NCBI RefSeq assembly: GCF_017316305.2
Contig: NZ_CP147250.1
Span: forward strand, 2,293,001-2,357,000
DNA: 64,000 bases
DNA from: Enterococcus sp. DIV1094
Lineage (GTDB): Bacteria; Bacillota; Bacilli; Lactobacillales; Enterococcaceae
Reading direction: 5' to 3'
This document shows, one piece after another, positions 1 through 9,050 of this stretch. The number at the start of each line of letters is the position of its first letter. Positions within the stretch are counted from its first letter, which is position 1. Both the position numbers and the translations under genes were made by a program. The notes under the pieces were generated by a model. The model searched no databases and had not been told where the DNA came from. It saw nothing but the letters and a program-made list of their open reading frames with translations.

Positions 1-1678
1 CATTTTGATTTAGATCTCCACAAAATGTTAGGTTAGCATTTGGATAAATCGATTGGAGCAAAGCGACTTGTGAAGGTGCGAAATCTTGCATTTCATCGAT
101 GAAGATATACCGTGCTTTTTGAGTGACTGATACAGGATGGACACGACGCATCAGTAGAAAATATAAAACGGCATCTTCTTGTGGCAGCTCTCTGGTACGT
201 AAATTTGTCTTGACTACTTGTAGGTGTTCACCCCAAGCACTTTCGCTGACGCCATGTGACGTTAACAGCTCTTTAGGCACTGTTTGTAGAAAGTGAAGAA
301 ACTGTTTGGGTAAGTTGACAAATTGATACTGCAAGATCCCACGATGAACTCTACGAAACCTTTTTTTCACGATTTGGTTCGCTAATTTTTTGAGCAATGA
401 TCTTTCTTTTTGTTCGGTGTATTCTAAGTTTGGATCGGTGGCATATAGTTCTTGGAGTTGCTCTTCTGCAAGCTCTTTGACCCATTTCTGACGAGTTTCA
501 TCCTTTTGCAGTCCGCCTAGTTTTTTCAATAGTTTTGTTTGCAGCAAGGACAGGCGTTGATGCAAGGGGAGTAATTCATTTGTTTCTTGATACCATCTTC
601 GAATCGCTTCTTTTGATAAAATGGTTCGACCATTGATTTTCATTTCACGGAACAAAGGACCAAAATCAGTGATTGTTTGAATGTAAGTATCGAGATGCTC
701 AACGAAAGTCAAGCCAGATTTCAATGTTTTGATCGGATCATTGTCACCAGAGAGAAAACCGACTTCTTGTTGTTCTTCCTCTGTCAAATCAAATTCAGGC
801 AACAACTGTTGTAAATAATTTTTGAATGTTTGTGTTGGTACACCACTTTCACCTAGAGAAGGTAAAACAGTGGAGATGTAATCAGAAAATAGATGATTCG
901 GCGAGAATAATAAGACATTTTCGGCATCTAACCATTTTCGATTGTGATAAAGAATAAACGCAATTCGTTGAAGTAACGCTGAAGTCTTACCACTGCCAGC
1001 GATCCCTTCGATCAGCATGACTTTACTGTTTGTGTCACGAATGATTGCATTTTGGGCTTTTTGGATCGTGGAAACAATGTTCTTCATATGAGCGCTAGAA
1101 GCATCATCTAAAATCTCTAACAGAAAATCATCATTGATGACTTCGGATGTATCGACCATCGAGACGATTTTCCCATCAACGATCTTGAATTGTCGTTTCA
1201 ATAGCAGTTCCACATCGATTTTTTCTACATCGGTTTCGTAAAAAGCAGGGCCGATTTCCCCTTCATAATAGAGGTTAGCGATTGGCGCACGCCAGTCGAT
1301 CACGATCGTTTCTTCATCCGTATCTCTTAATGAAGCGATACCTAGATAGAGGGTTTCTTTTTCTGTTTCTTCTTTAAAATCAATGCGGGCAAAGTAAGGA
1401 TTTTCTTTCATCACTTCTAAAGTTTGTAGGCGTTTTTGTTGCGATTCTAATGTGTGGTACTTTAAAAGTAGTTCTTGTTCATGTTGGCGGTATTCGACTA
1501 CTGACTCGTAAAAAGATTCGTTAGAGCCACTACGTATTTTGTGATTCGCTGTTTCCTTTGTGGAATCATTCATTTTTTCTGTCAAGTCGCTTAATTTGCG
1601 ATTTAATAGGCGTTGTTCTAATTGGATCATTTGAGTGGTTTCTTCCACATGCTGTTGTTCTAATTGTCTTTCATTCAT
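1..1678 (-). CDS. helD: HelD-like RNA polymerase recycling helicase (3' end cut by window)
   Basis: Translating the minus strand from an ATG at 1678 gives an open frame to the window edge, about 559 residues. The N-terminus is a long charged coiled coil, as in Gram-positive HelD, the UvrD-like ATPase that frees stalled RNA polymerase. The Walker A motif IEGIAGSGKT lies near residue 220 and a Walker B-like IFIDEMQD lies near the cut end. An ATG at 1683 is followed at once by a stop, so 1678 is the start, with AAGGAG upstream. The C-terminal helicase half is outside the window. Confidence 0.88.
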   Translation of the reverse strand, partial: MNERQLEQQHVEETTQMIQLEQRLLNRKLSDLTEKMNDSTKETANHKIRSGSNESFYESVVEYRQHEQELLLKYHTLESQQKRLQTLEVMKENPYFARIDFKEETEKETLYLGIASLRDTDEETIVIDWRAPIANLYYEGEIGPAFYETDVEKIDVELLLKRQFKIVDGKIVSMVDTSEVINDDFLLEILDDASSAHMKNIVSTIQKAQNAIIRDTNSKVMLIEGIAGSGKTSALLQRIAFILYHNRKWLDAENVLLFSPNHLFSDYISTVLPSLGESGVPTQTFKNYLQQLLPEFDLTEEEQQEVGFLSGDNDPIKTLKSGLTFVEHLDTYIQTITDFGPLFREMKINGRTILSKEAIRRWYQETNELLPLHQRLSLLQTKLLKKLGGLQKDETRQKWVKELAEEQLQELYATDPNLEYTEQKERSLLKKLANQIVKKRFRRVHRGILQYQFVNLPKQFLHFLQTVPKELLTSHGVSESAWGEHLQVVKTNLRTRELPQEDAVLYFLLMRRVHPVSVTQKARYIFIDEMQDFAPSQVALLQSIYPNANLTFCGDLNQN

Positions 1679-1873
1679 TGCATCGTTTACTCCTTCCGCC
1701 GTAAATAACGAATTAAAAGTATAGCACAGATTGATTAAAAAAGGTACATCGGAGAGTCAACTAAAAATAATCGTAAAGTATTTGAGAGTGATAGTTGTTT
1801 TCATTTAGGGGTTTTTAGTTTAAATGGCCTAAGAGAACAGGTATTCTAAAGATGGAGAAAGGAGCTGAACGAA

Positions 1874-3685
1874 ATGACACATTATAAAAAATTTGCGATG
1901 ACACTACTGATCGGTGTGGTGGCACTGGTCAGTGAGTTTATGTTCGATCGTCCTCGCCTTGCGTTTATCATCATTGCTGTCACAGGTGGTTCACTCGCCT
2001 TCTTGATGTTTATTGAAATGATCAAAACGCTACGTTCAGGGAAATATGGGGTAGATATCTTAGCAATCACGGCAATCGTTGCGACGTTGCTTGTCAATGA
2101 ATATTGGGCGAGTTTGATGATTTTGATCATGCTGACAGGTGGCGAGAGTCTGGAAGACTATGCGCAGAAAAAAGCGGGTCAAGAATTACAATCTCTATTA
2201 GATAATACGCCTCGAACTGCCCATAAATTGGAAGGGGATAAACAACTTGATGTTTCAGTAGATGCACTTGAGGTTGGCGATCGATTGGTAATCAAACCAG
2301 GAGAAATCGTTCCGGCTGACGGACGAGTGATAAAGGGCGAATCTACTTTTGATGAAGCATCGTTGACGGGTGAATCGAAACCGATAGTCAAGAAGATCGA
2401 TGATGAATTGATGTCTGGTTCGGTCAACGGCGATTCGTCTGTTCAGATGATCGTTGAAAAGCGGGCAGAAGACAGTCAGTACCAACTCATCATCAAGCTT
2501 GTGGAGGAATCGAAAGAAAAACCAGCACGCTTTGTTCGTCTGGCAGATCGTTATGCTGTTCCTTTTACCTTGATTGCTTACGTGATCGGTGGAATTGCTT
2601 GGTGGGTCAGTGGGGATCCTGTACGCTTTGCGCAAGTTTTAGTTGTAGCATCGCCCTGTCCATTGATTTTAGCTGCCCCTGTCGCATTAGTGGCGGGTAT
2701 GAGTCGTTCAAGTAAAAGCGGGATCGTGGTCAAAACTGGGACTGCTGTTGAAAAATTAGCTGAAACAAAAACGATTGCTTTTGATAAGACAGGAACGATC
2801 ACCAAAGGTATTCTTGCAGTCACTGGCGTTGATCCAGTTTCTCAATTTTCAGAAGCGGAATTATTGCGCGTGGCAGCAAGTGCGGAACAAGGTTCTGCTC
2901 ACATCTTAGCCCGTTCTTTAGTTCAAGCAGTTCCACAACTATTACCAGTCACTGATTTAAAAGAAATCTCAGGACAAGGGATCGAAGCAACAGTCGAGGG
3001 ACGTCATGTCAAAGTAGGAAATGCAAAGTTTATCGGCGTACCTGAATCTAAAACCGATACAACTGCGATCTATGTGGCGATCGATGAAAGATATGCGGGG
3101 ACGATCTATTTCTCTGACACGATTCGCCCAGAAGCAAAGGAAACGATTGCGAACTTGAAAGCACAAGGGATTCAAGATTTGTTGATGATAACAGGAGATG
3201 GGCATACGGTTGCTGAGTCAATTGCTGAGAAAGTTGGCTTGACTGAAATCCATGCTCGTTGCTTACCACAAGATAAGTTAACGATTTTAACTAGTATCCC
3301 CGAAGAAAAGCGCCCTGTCACCATGGTGGGAGATGGTGTCAATGATGCGCCTGCCTTAACAGTAGCTGATGTAGGCATAGCCATGGGGGCACATGGTTCT
3401 ACCGCAGCAAGTGAAAGCGCAGATGTTGTCATTTTGAAAGATGACTTGGAGCGAGTCGCCGAAGCAGTGATGATTTCTAGAGATACGATGAAAGTAGCGA
3501 AACAGTCTGTTTTGATTGGTATTTTTGTTTGTGTCTTTTTGATGCTTGTTGCAAGTACAGGAGTCATTCCAGCATTGTTTGGTGCCATGCTCCAAGAAGT
3601 TGTTGATACAGTTTCCATTTTAAGTGCGTTGCGTGCCAAAAAATCCTCACCTCAAAAACGAAATCGGGTCATCCCGCAAAATTAA
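1874..3685 (+). CDS. P1B-type heavy-metal translocating ATPase without N-terminal metal-binding domain
   Basis: The 603-residue membrane pump carries the P-type ATPase signatures: TGES in the actuator domain, the phosphorylated Asp in DKTGTIT (about D304), and MVGDGVNDAPAL in the hinge. The transmembrane metal motif is SPC (about residues 260-262), not CPC, which in this superfamily points to Co, Zn, Fe or Cd rather than copper. The N-terminus begins directly with membrane helices and has no CXXC domain. The last helix reads QEVVDTVSIL rather than the HEGGT of PfeT/CoaT pumps, so the metal cannot be assigned. The ATG is preceded by AAGGAG. It is transcribed away from helD. Confidence 0.9.
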   Translation: MTHYKKFAMTLLIGVVALVSEFMFDRPRLAFIIIAVTGGSLAFLMFIEMIKTLRSGKYGVDILAITAIVATLLVNEYWASLMILIMLTGGESLEDYAQKKAGQELQSLLDNTPRTAHKLEGDKQLDVSVDALEVGDRLVIKPGEIVPADGRVIKGESTFDEASLTGESKPIVKKIDDELMSGSVNGDSSVQMIVEKRAEDSQYQLIIKLVEESKEKPARFVRLADRYAVPFTLIAYVIGGIAWWVSGDPVRFAQVLVVASPCPLILAAPVALVAGMSRSSKSGIVVKTGTAVEKLAETKTIAFDKTGTITKGILAVTGVDPVSQFSEAELLRVAASAEQGSAHILARSLVQAVPQLLPVTDLKEISGQGIEATVEGRHVKVGNAKFIGVPESKTDTTAIYVAIDERYAGTIYFSDTIRPEAKETIANLKAQGIQDLLMITGDGHTVAESIAEKVGLTEIHARCLPQDKLTILTSIPEEKRPVTMVGDGVNDAPALTVADVGIAMGAHGSTAASESADVVILKDDLERVAEAVMISRDTMKVAKQSVLIGIFVCVFLMLVASTGVIPALFGAMLQEVVDTVSILSALRAKKSSPQKRNRVIPQN

Positions 3686-3795
3686 GGACAAAATCGCAAG
3701 AAGGACTTTTCAGCAAAATCTTTTTACGGTATGATGCAAAGAGAGAAGTAACACTTGATCAAACAAAAAAAGAACCGTGAGAGGAAGTTGAAAAC

Positions 3796-3975
3796 ATGCC
3801 ATTCGTACATGTCGAATTAGTCGAAGGACGTAGCCCCGAACAATTAGAAAACATGATGAAAGATATTACCGAAGCTGTCCACAAAAATACGCAAGCACCA
3901 AAAGAACACATTCATGTGATCATCAACGAAATGAAAAAAGGCACATATGGTGTCAATGGTGAATGGAAAAAATAA
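3796..3975 (+). CDS. 4-oxalocrotonate tautomerase family enzyme
   Basis: This 59-residue protein starts [13 protein letters not shown]. After Met removal the N-terminal Pro would be the catalytic base of the 4-OT family, and an Arg lies at position 12 (11 after Met removal). The length matches the usual 60-residue subunit, which normally forms hexamers. The ATG follows GAGAGGAAG. It sits between the metal ATPase and the thrS leader with its own spacing. The physiological substrate in Firmicutes is unknown. Confidence 0.9.
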   Translation: MPFVHVELVEGRSPEQLENMMKDITEAVHKNTQAPKEHIHVIINEMKKGTYGVNGEWKK

Positions 3976-3988
3976 GTTGATTCGAGAC

Positions 3989-4017
3989 TTGATTTTTTCA
4001 AACAATAGTGGTTAAAT
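3989..4017 (+). promoter_or_regulatory. Probable thrS promoter
   Basis: TTGATT and TTAAAT are separated by 17 bases just upstream of the T-box leader. The -10 match is weak, but the position fits a transcript that contains the whole leader. Confidence 0.4.
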
Positions 4018-4034
4018 AAATTCATAGATGATTG

Positions 4035-4257
4035 ATGAGAAAGACAACTGAATTTGAGAGTCTTCGATAAGAGAGGAAAAGCTAGGCTGAAAATTTTCCA
4101 GAAGAAAACCAAAGGATGACCACTTTCGAAACCTTTGTTGAAACAAAGGCGGTCGTACCGTTATCACGCTTGAGGAATACGAACATCGTATTCAAAATTA
4201 GGTGGAACCACGAATTTTTCGTCCTAGTATCTGTATAGATACTAGGACTTTTTTTAT
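4035..4257 (+). promoter_or_regulatory. T-box riboswitch (threonine) upstream of thrS
   Basis: The T-box sequence AGGTGGAACCACG is at 4200-4212. The terminator stem GTCCTAGTATC / GATACTAGGAC (4221-4231 with 4238-4248) is followed by a T-run. The Stem I base pairs GAAAG (4039-4043) with CTTTC (4123-4127). The codon just inside this helix is ACC (4119-4121), followed by the usual A, so the specifier reads Thr. Uncharged tRNA-Thr would pair with it and favour antitermination. A second ACC at 4108-4110 is less well placed. Confidence 0.93.
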
Positions 4258-4292
4258 TAGTGGTAAAACAAAAATTAAAGGAGGAATCCCCT

Positions 4293-6227
4293 ATGATAAA
4301 AATGACATTTCCCGATGGTGCTGTAAAAGAGTTTGCGCCAGGGATCACAACTGCAGAGATTGCAGAAAGTATTTCTAAAAGTTTAGCAAAGAAAGCCTTG
4401 GCTGGTAAAGTGAATGGTGAACTGATCGACTTGAACCGTGGGATCGAAGAAGATGGCTCAATCGAGATCGTGACACCAGATCATGAAGATGCCCTTGCTT
4501 TGGTTCGTCACTCAAGTGCTCACTTGATGGCACAAGCAATGCGTCGCTTGTATCCAAATATCCACTTTGGTGTAGGACCAGCAATCGATTCAGGGTTTTA
4601 TTACGATACAGACAACGGCGAAAACCAAGTCAGTGCCGAAGATCTACCAGCAATCGAAGCAGAAATGATGGCGATCGTTAAAGAAAACTTGCCAATCGAA
4701 CGTCGTGTGTTATCAAAACAAGAAGCATTAGAAATCTTTGCAAGCGATCCTTACAAAGTGGAATTGATCAGTGAATTACCAGAAGATGAAGTGATCACTG
4801 CATACCAACAAGGAGAATTCATCGACCTATGCCGTGGCCCACATGTCCCTTCAACTGGACGTATCCAAGTCTTTAAATTATTATCGGTTGCTGGTGCTTA
4901 CTGGCGCGGAAATTCAAATAATCAAATGATGCAACGTGTCTATGGAACAGCATTTTTTGATAAAAAAGCTCTTAAAGAATTTATCCAAATGCGTGAAGAA
5001 GCCAAAGAGAGAGACCATCGTAAATTAGGAAAAGAATTGGAGCTATTTATGGTAGCACCTGAAGTTGGTTCAGGCTTACCATTCTGGTTACCAAAAGGTG
5101 CAACGATCCGTCGTACGATCGAACGTTACATCGTGGACAAAGAAATCAGCTTAGGCTATCAACATGTGTATACACCGATCATGGGTGACGTTGAGTTATA
5201 CAAAACTTCAGGACACTGGGACCATTACCAAGAAGATATGTTCCCACCAATGGATATGGGAGATGGCGAAATGCTTGTTTTACGCCCGATGAACTGTCCA
5301 CACCACATGATGGTCTATAAAAACACGATCCATTCTTACCGTGAATTACCGATCCGTATCGCCGAACTTGGTATGATGCACCGTTATGAAAAATCAGGTG
5401 CGTTATCTGGATTGCAACGTGTACGTGAAATGACATTGAACGATGGCCACACATTTGTCCGTCCAGATCAAATCAAAGATGAGTTTAAACGTACGTTGGA
5501 GTTGATGGTCGCTGTCTACGCAGATTTCAATATCACAGACTATCGTTTCCGTTTAAGCTATCGTGATCCAAACAATACAGATAAATATTTCGATGACGAT
5601 GCGATGTGGGAAAAAGCACAGATCATGTTAAAAGCTGCGATGGATGAAATGGAGCTTGAGTACTTTGAAGCAGAAGGAGAAGCAGCCTTCTATGGACCAA
5701 AATTAGATGTTCAAGTAAAAACAGCCTTGGGTACAGAAGAAACATTATCAACGATCCAATTGGACTTCTTATTACCAGAACGCTTTGATTTGACTTACGT
5801 GGGAGAAGATGGCGAAAACAACCATCGACCAGTCGTTATCCATAGAGGAATCGTTTCAACGATGGAACGCTTTGTCGCTTACTTGACTGAAGTATACAAA
5901 GGAGCATTCCCAACTTGGTTGGCACCGATCCAAGCAACGATCATCCCAGTTTCGGTTGATGCGCATGGCGATTACGCTTATGAAATCAAAGAACGTCTAC
6001 AAATGAAAGGCTTACGTGTAGAAGTCGATGACCGCAATGAAAAAATGGGCTATAAGATCCGTGCGTCACAAACACAAAAAATTCCATATCAAATCGTTGT
6101 TGGTGACAAAGAAATGGCAGATGCAACAGTGAATATCCGCCGCTACGGAAGTAAAGAAACAGCTGTAGAAGATTTGAATATTTTTGTTGATGCGATGTCA
6201 GAAGAAGTTCATAATTACAGCCGTTAA
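4293..6227 (+). CDS. thrS: Threonyl-tRNA synthetase
   Basis: This is a 644-residue class II synthetase with TGS, second additional, catalytic and anticodon-binding domains in order. [10 protein letters not shown] and the class II motifs are visible, as is the zinc-binding Cys/His set. The frame is open further upstream, but that part lies in the T-box terminator. The ATG at 4293 has AAAGGAGG at the right distance and gives the family's usual N-terminus ([10 protein letters not shown]). It is controlled by the T-box leader. Confidence 0.97.
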   Translation: MIKMTFPDGAVKEFAPGITTAEIAESISKSLAKKALAGKVNGELIDLNRGIEEDGSIEIVTPDHEDALALVRHSSAHLMAQAMRRLYPNIHFGVGPAIDSGFYYDTDNGENQVSAEDLPAIEAEMMAIVKENLPIERRVLSKQEALEIFASDPYKVELISELPEDEVITAYQQGEFIDLCRGPHVPSTGRIQVFKLLSVAGAYWRGNSNNQMMQRVYGTAFFDKKALKEFIQMREEAKERDHRKLGKELELFMVAPEVGSGLPFWLPKGATIRRTIERYIVDKEISLGYQHVYTPIMGDVELYKTSGHWDHYQEDMFPPMDMGDGEMLVLRPMNCPHHMMVYKNTIHSYRELPIRIAELGMMHRYEKSGALSGLQRVREMTLNDGHTFVRPDQIKDEFKRTLELMVAVYADFNITDYRFRLSYRDPNNTDKYFDDDAMWEKAQIMLKAAMDEMELEYFEAEGEAAFYGPKLDVQVKTALGTEETLSTIQLDFLLPERFDLTYVGEDGENNHRPVVIHRGIVSTMERFVAYLTEVYKGAFPTWLAPIQATIIPVSVDAHGDYAYEIKERLQMKGLRVEVDDRNEKMGYKIRASQTQKIPYQIVVGDKEMADATVNIRRYGSKETAVEDLNIFVDAMSEEVHNYSR

Positions 6228-6261
6228 GACGAATTTTTAAAAAGTTATAAGTGAATACAAA

Positions 6262-6297
6262 ACGGGGAGGACAAAAATGTTCTTCCCTGTTTTTTTT
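6262..6297 (+). terminator. Intrinsic terminator after thrS
   Basis: The stem ACGGGGAGGACA with TGTTCTTCCCTGT is followed by eight T residues, 35 bases after the thrS stop. Confidence 0.85.
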
Positions 6298-6373
6298 ATC
6301 TAGCTGATCGTTGCTGATGGGAAAAACGAAATCATGGTAAGATAGAAGTAGCTGAATAAAGAAGGAGAAGAGA

Positions 6374-7177
6374 ATGTACCAGCCAATCCAACCGCATCAT
6401 CTATTCCATAAAGAATACGAAGAAAAAATCAACTATACAGAAATATATCTCCCTGACTTAGCAGATGTCTTGGTGTGTATGTGGGAGTCGATTGCAATTG
6501 ATTTTAGTGGCACGATGAACGATGTGATCATCGCTGATGGTTGCATCGATTTGATTGTGAATGTCTTGGAAAAATCTGTTTTTTATACCGGTTCAAGTAA
6601 AACTGACTTCAACTTTATCTCGAATTTTCCCGAACACTATATTGGTTTTCGTTTAAAGCCAGGTGCTTTTTTTGCACTGACTGGCCGAGAGGCAACTGAG
6701 GCAATGGATAAAGTATTACCGCTTGAGGAAGTGGCGCTTGATTTTGATACGACACAATTTTTTACTCTTACGATTGAAGAAATGAAAGAAACGCTGATTG
6801 GCTATTTGTCTGGTTTAGCCGAACTGATTATCAATAATGAATACATCAAGCTGTTTGAAGATTTATATGTAAAAAAAATGTCATCTACTCAAGAATTGTA
6901 TGAGTATATGGGCTTGAGTCCACGCCAAGTCCAGCGCTTATTCAAAAAGCACTACGGTCTCACGCCGCAAATGGGGCTATCGATCATCAAATTTCACCAT
7001 AGTTTGACGATTTTATTCACACAACCAACGGATCGAAAAGTGCTTGTTGAAAATTATTATGATCAATCTCATTTTATCAATGAGTTCAAAAAAAATATCG
7101 GCCTCACACCGAGTGAATTCATAAAATTAAGCGAGCAGCGAAAAATGTCGCTTCTATCCAATACGTTACTTCGTTGA
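6374..7177 (+). CDS. AraC family transcriptional regulator
   Basis: This 267-residue protein has a C-terminal double helix-turn-helix of the AraC type (about residues 165-255: MGLSPRQVQRLFKKHYGLTP and later YYDQSHFINEFKKNIGLTPSEF). The N-terminal half resembles the DUF6597 domain common in stand-alone AraC regulators. The RBS is AAGGAGAAGAG before the ATG. A glyoxalase-fold gene starts 43 bases downstream on the same strand and is a likely operon partner or target. The ligand is unknown. Confidence 0.88.
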   Translation: MYQPIQPHHLFHKEYEEKINYTEIYLPDLADVLVCMWESIAIDFSGTMNDVIIADGCIDLIVNVLEKSVFYTGSSKTDFNFISNFPEHYIGFRLKPGAFFALTGREATEAMDKVLPLEEVALDFDTTQFFTLTIEEMKETLIGYLSGLAELIINNEYIKLFEDLYVKKMSSTQELYEYMGLSPRQVQRLFKKHYGLTPQMGLSIIKFHHSLTILFTQPTDRKVLVENYYDQSHFINEFKKNIGLTPSEFIKLSEQRKMSLLSNTLLR

Positions 7178-7219
7178 GTTGTTACAATGAGAGTAACTTA
7201 TAAAAGGAGTGGTCGATAG

Positions 7220-7624
7220 ATGAACTTTAATCAGGCAAAAATAGGTTTAGTGATTCAAAAAGATTATGCACGATGTTATGACTTCTACACAAAAAAATTA
7301 GGTTTAGTCCCTACATGGGGAGATAGCAAAGGTCCGTATACGTCATTTGCAATGGCTGAAGGAGAACCTAACTGTTTTGATATGACTTTGGCAGAAGAAA
7401 TGTCTTTAATCAATGGCTACACGCCATCTGTTGGAGAAAAAGCATCTGATACAGTAGTGATTACGCTCCCTACGAAAGATATTCAAAAAGATTATCAGAA
7501 GTTAAAGGCAAATGGCGTGATTTTTTTAGGTGAGCCACAGAAAATGGAGACTTGGGGCGGCTTTATGAGTGCCTACTTTAGAGATCCAGAAGGTAATTTA
7601 TTTGAACTAAATGATGGTTTTTAG
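7220..7624 (+). CDS. VOC (glyoxalase/bleomycin-resistance fold) protein
   Basis: This 134-residue single-domain protein has the vicinal oxygen chelate pattern: an N-terminal CYDFYTKKLGL and a C-terminal AYFRDPEGNLFEL. It has AAAAGGAGTGG before the ATG. It lies 43 bases behind the AraC regulator, so the two probably form one unit. The substrate cannot be read from the sequence. Confidence 0.85.
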   Translation: MNFNQAKIGLVIQKDYARCYDFYTKKLGLVPTWGDSKGPYTSFAMAEGEPNCFDMTLAEEMSLINGYTPSVGEKASDTVVITLPTKDIQKDYQKLKANGVIFLGEPQKMETWGGFMSAYFRDPEGNLFELNDGF

Positions 7625-7801
7625 GCATTTAAAAAATGTATAAGAAAGAATCTAAAGTACAAGTGATATCTGAGTTCACGCGTATTTAGGGTTCTTTTTT
7701 TGCCGAATGAATGTTTTTGATTTTCTTGTTCCGAAGCAGATTTGTTTTCCTTTGAGTATGCTATAATCATATAGACTGATAGAAAGAAGGAAGTGTAGCA
7801 G

Positions 7802-8647
7802 ATGAGCGTAATTAGTCGTATCGAAAGTATGATGAATGAGTATTCCTCGGCGGAAAAAAAATTAGCCGATTATATCGTGACACATGTAGAAAAAATTCCG
7901 ATGATGACAGCTAATGAATTAGCAGAAGGTGCTGGGGTAAGTGCCCCTACAGTGGTTCGCTTTTCTAAAAAACTTGGTTTTCAAAGTTTGACGGCTTTCA
8001 AAATCAATGTTTCTACGGAACTACAAGCCGGTATTGTAGAAGGCTTTAGTGACATCGAACCGAACGAGTCATTTTATTCGATCAAGCATAAGTTAGGAAA
8101 CAATGCGCAAGTGGCGATCAAAGAAACCGTGGATATTTTAGAAGAAGAGATGATCCAACGTGTCGTGAAACGTCTGGAAGAAGCCCAGACCGTTTATCTC
8201 TATGGAGTAGGTGCGTCTTCTTTAGTTGTGGAGGACATTCTCCAAAAATGGTCTCGTGTAGGAAAACCGATCATCTTTGAAAAAGATATCCATGTGTTAT
8301 TGCCACAACTAGTAAGTAACGATACTAAAAAAGTACTATGGCTTGTTTCTAACTCTGGGAACAGCAAAGAAGTAGTGATGCTTGCTCAGTTAGCGAAAGA
8401 AATAGGGATCGAGGTCATCGCCTTGACACAATTTGGGAACAACCAATTAAGCAAATTGGCTGATGTCGTTGTCCAAACATCAAGACCTAAAGAGATCACG
8501 AATCGTAGTGCGGCAACAAACTCTTTGCTGGCGCAATTTGCAACGATCGATATCATTTTTTATTTCTACATGGCGAAGAATGAAAAATTGACCGACAAAG
8601 TCATGCAAACCAAAGAAGCAATCAAGAATTATGTCAAACGAAAATGA
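7802..8647 (+). CDS. RpiR/MurR family regulator with SIS domain
   Basis: This 281-residue protein has an N-terminal RpiR helix-turn-helix (about residues 1-75, with ANELAEGAGVSAPTVVRFSKKLG) and a C-terminal sugar-isomerase SIS domain (about 125-260) that normally senses a phosphosugar. No sugar catabolic gene is adjacent, so its target is probably elsewhere. The ATG follows GAAGGAAGTG. Confidence 0.92.
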   Translation: MSVISRIESMMNEYSSAEKKLADYIVTHVEKIPMMTANELAEGAGVSAPTVVRFSKKLGFQSLTAFKINVSTELQAGIVEGFSDIEPNESFYSIKHKLGNNAQVAIKETVDILEEEMIQRVVKRLEEAQTVYLYGVGASSLVVEDILQKWSRVGKPIIFEKDIHVLLPQLVSNDTKKVLWLVSNSGNSKEVVMLAQLAKEIGIEVIALTQFGNNQLSKLADVVVQTSRPKEITNRSAATNSLLAQFATIDIIFYFYMAKNEKLTDKVMQTKEAIKNYVKRK

Positions 8648-8866
8648 AATAACAGATGGTAGTTTTCCACAATGTCAGATTAGTTTCCATTGTTTCACGG
8701 TAAAAGAAAACTTTATTTTCAAAAACAACCATATTTTTTAAAGATTTTTAAAGTTGTTTTTTGTGACACATTTCTTGTTTGTGAAACAAATCGGGTTTTT
8801 TCGAGGTGAGAATTAAAGAATTTCTTGCGGATTGGGATTTTACTTTTTAATTTTGTTTTTTTTAGG

Positions 8867-9006
8867 TACAATGGAGGCACTATGACATGAGTTATCTGTC
8901 GTCCCCTCAAATCGAAAGAACGGTGTTCCGGAAGCAACTCTTTCAAAAATAAGTCCTGCAACGCCAAAATATAAGAAGATATTTTAGGTTTGCAATGCTT
9001 ATTTTT
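8867..9006 (+). promoter_or_regulatory. Structured leader with terminator-like hairpin ahead of the class B PBP
   Basis: A TACAAT -10 element is at 8867-8872. Two hairpins follow: GAAAGA/TCTTTC (8914-8919 with 8938-8943) enclosing CGG/CCG, then a long one closed by AAAAATAAG (8945-8953) and CTTATTTTT (8998-9006) with an inner CCAAAATAT/ATATTTTAGG stem. The long hairpin ends in a T-run 27-45 bases before the PBP start, so it could be an attenuator. I do not recognise a known RNA family here. Confidence 0.5.
8887..8952 (+). CDS. Possible 21-residue leader peptide
   Basis: ATG at 8887 opens a 21-codon frame (MSYLSSPQIERTVFRKQLFQK). GGAGG lies 9 bases upstream, and the stop falls inside the left arm of the terminator-like hairpin. 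That is the layout of leader-peptide attenuation. Against it, the GGAGG lies directly after the only good -10 element, so the transcript would have to start further upstream. Confidence 0.35.
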   Translation: MSYLSSPQIERTVFRKQLFQK

Positions 9007-9050
9007 CGTAGTTGGAAGCTTCTGTTACAACCATGCAAAAGATAGGAATG

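Noticed and set aside
8867..9006. 6S RNA or SRP RNA upstream of the PBP gene
   Set aside because: TTCCGGAAGCAAC recalls the SRP motif, but the flanking consensus and the long-hairpin architecture are absent.
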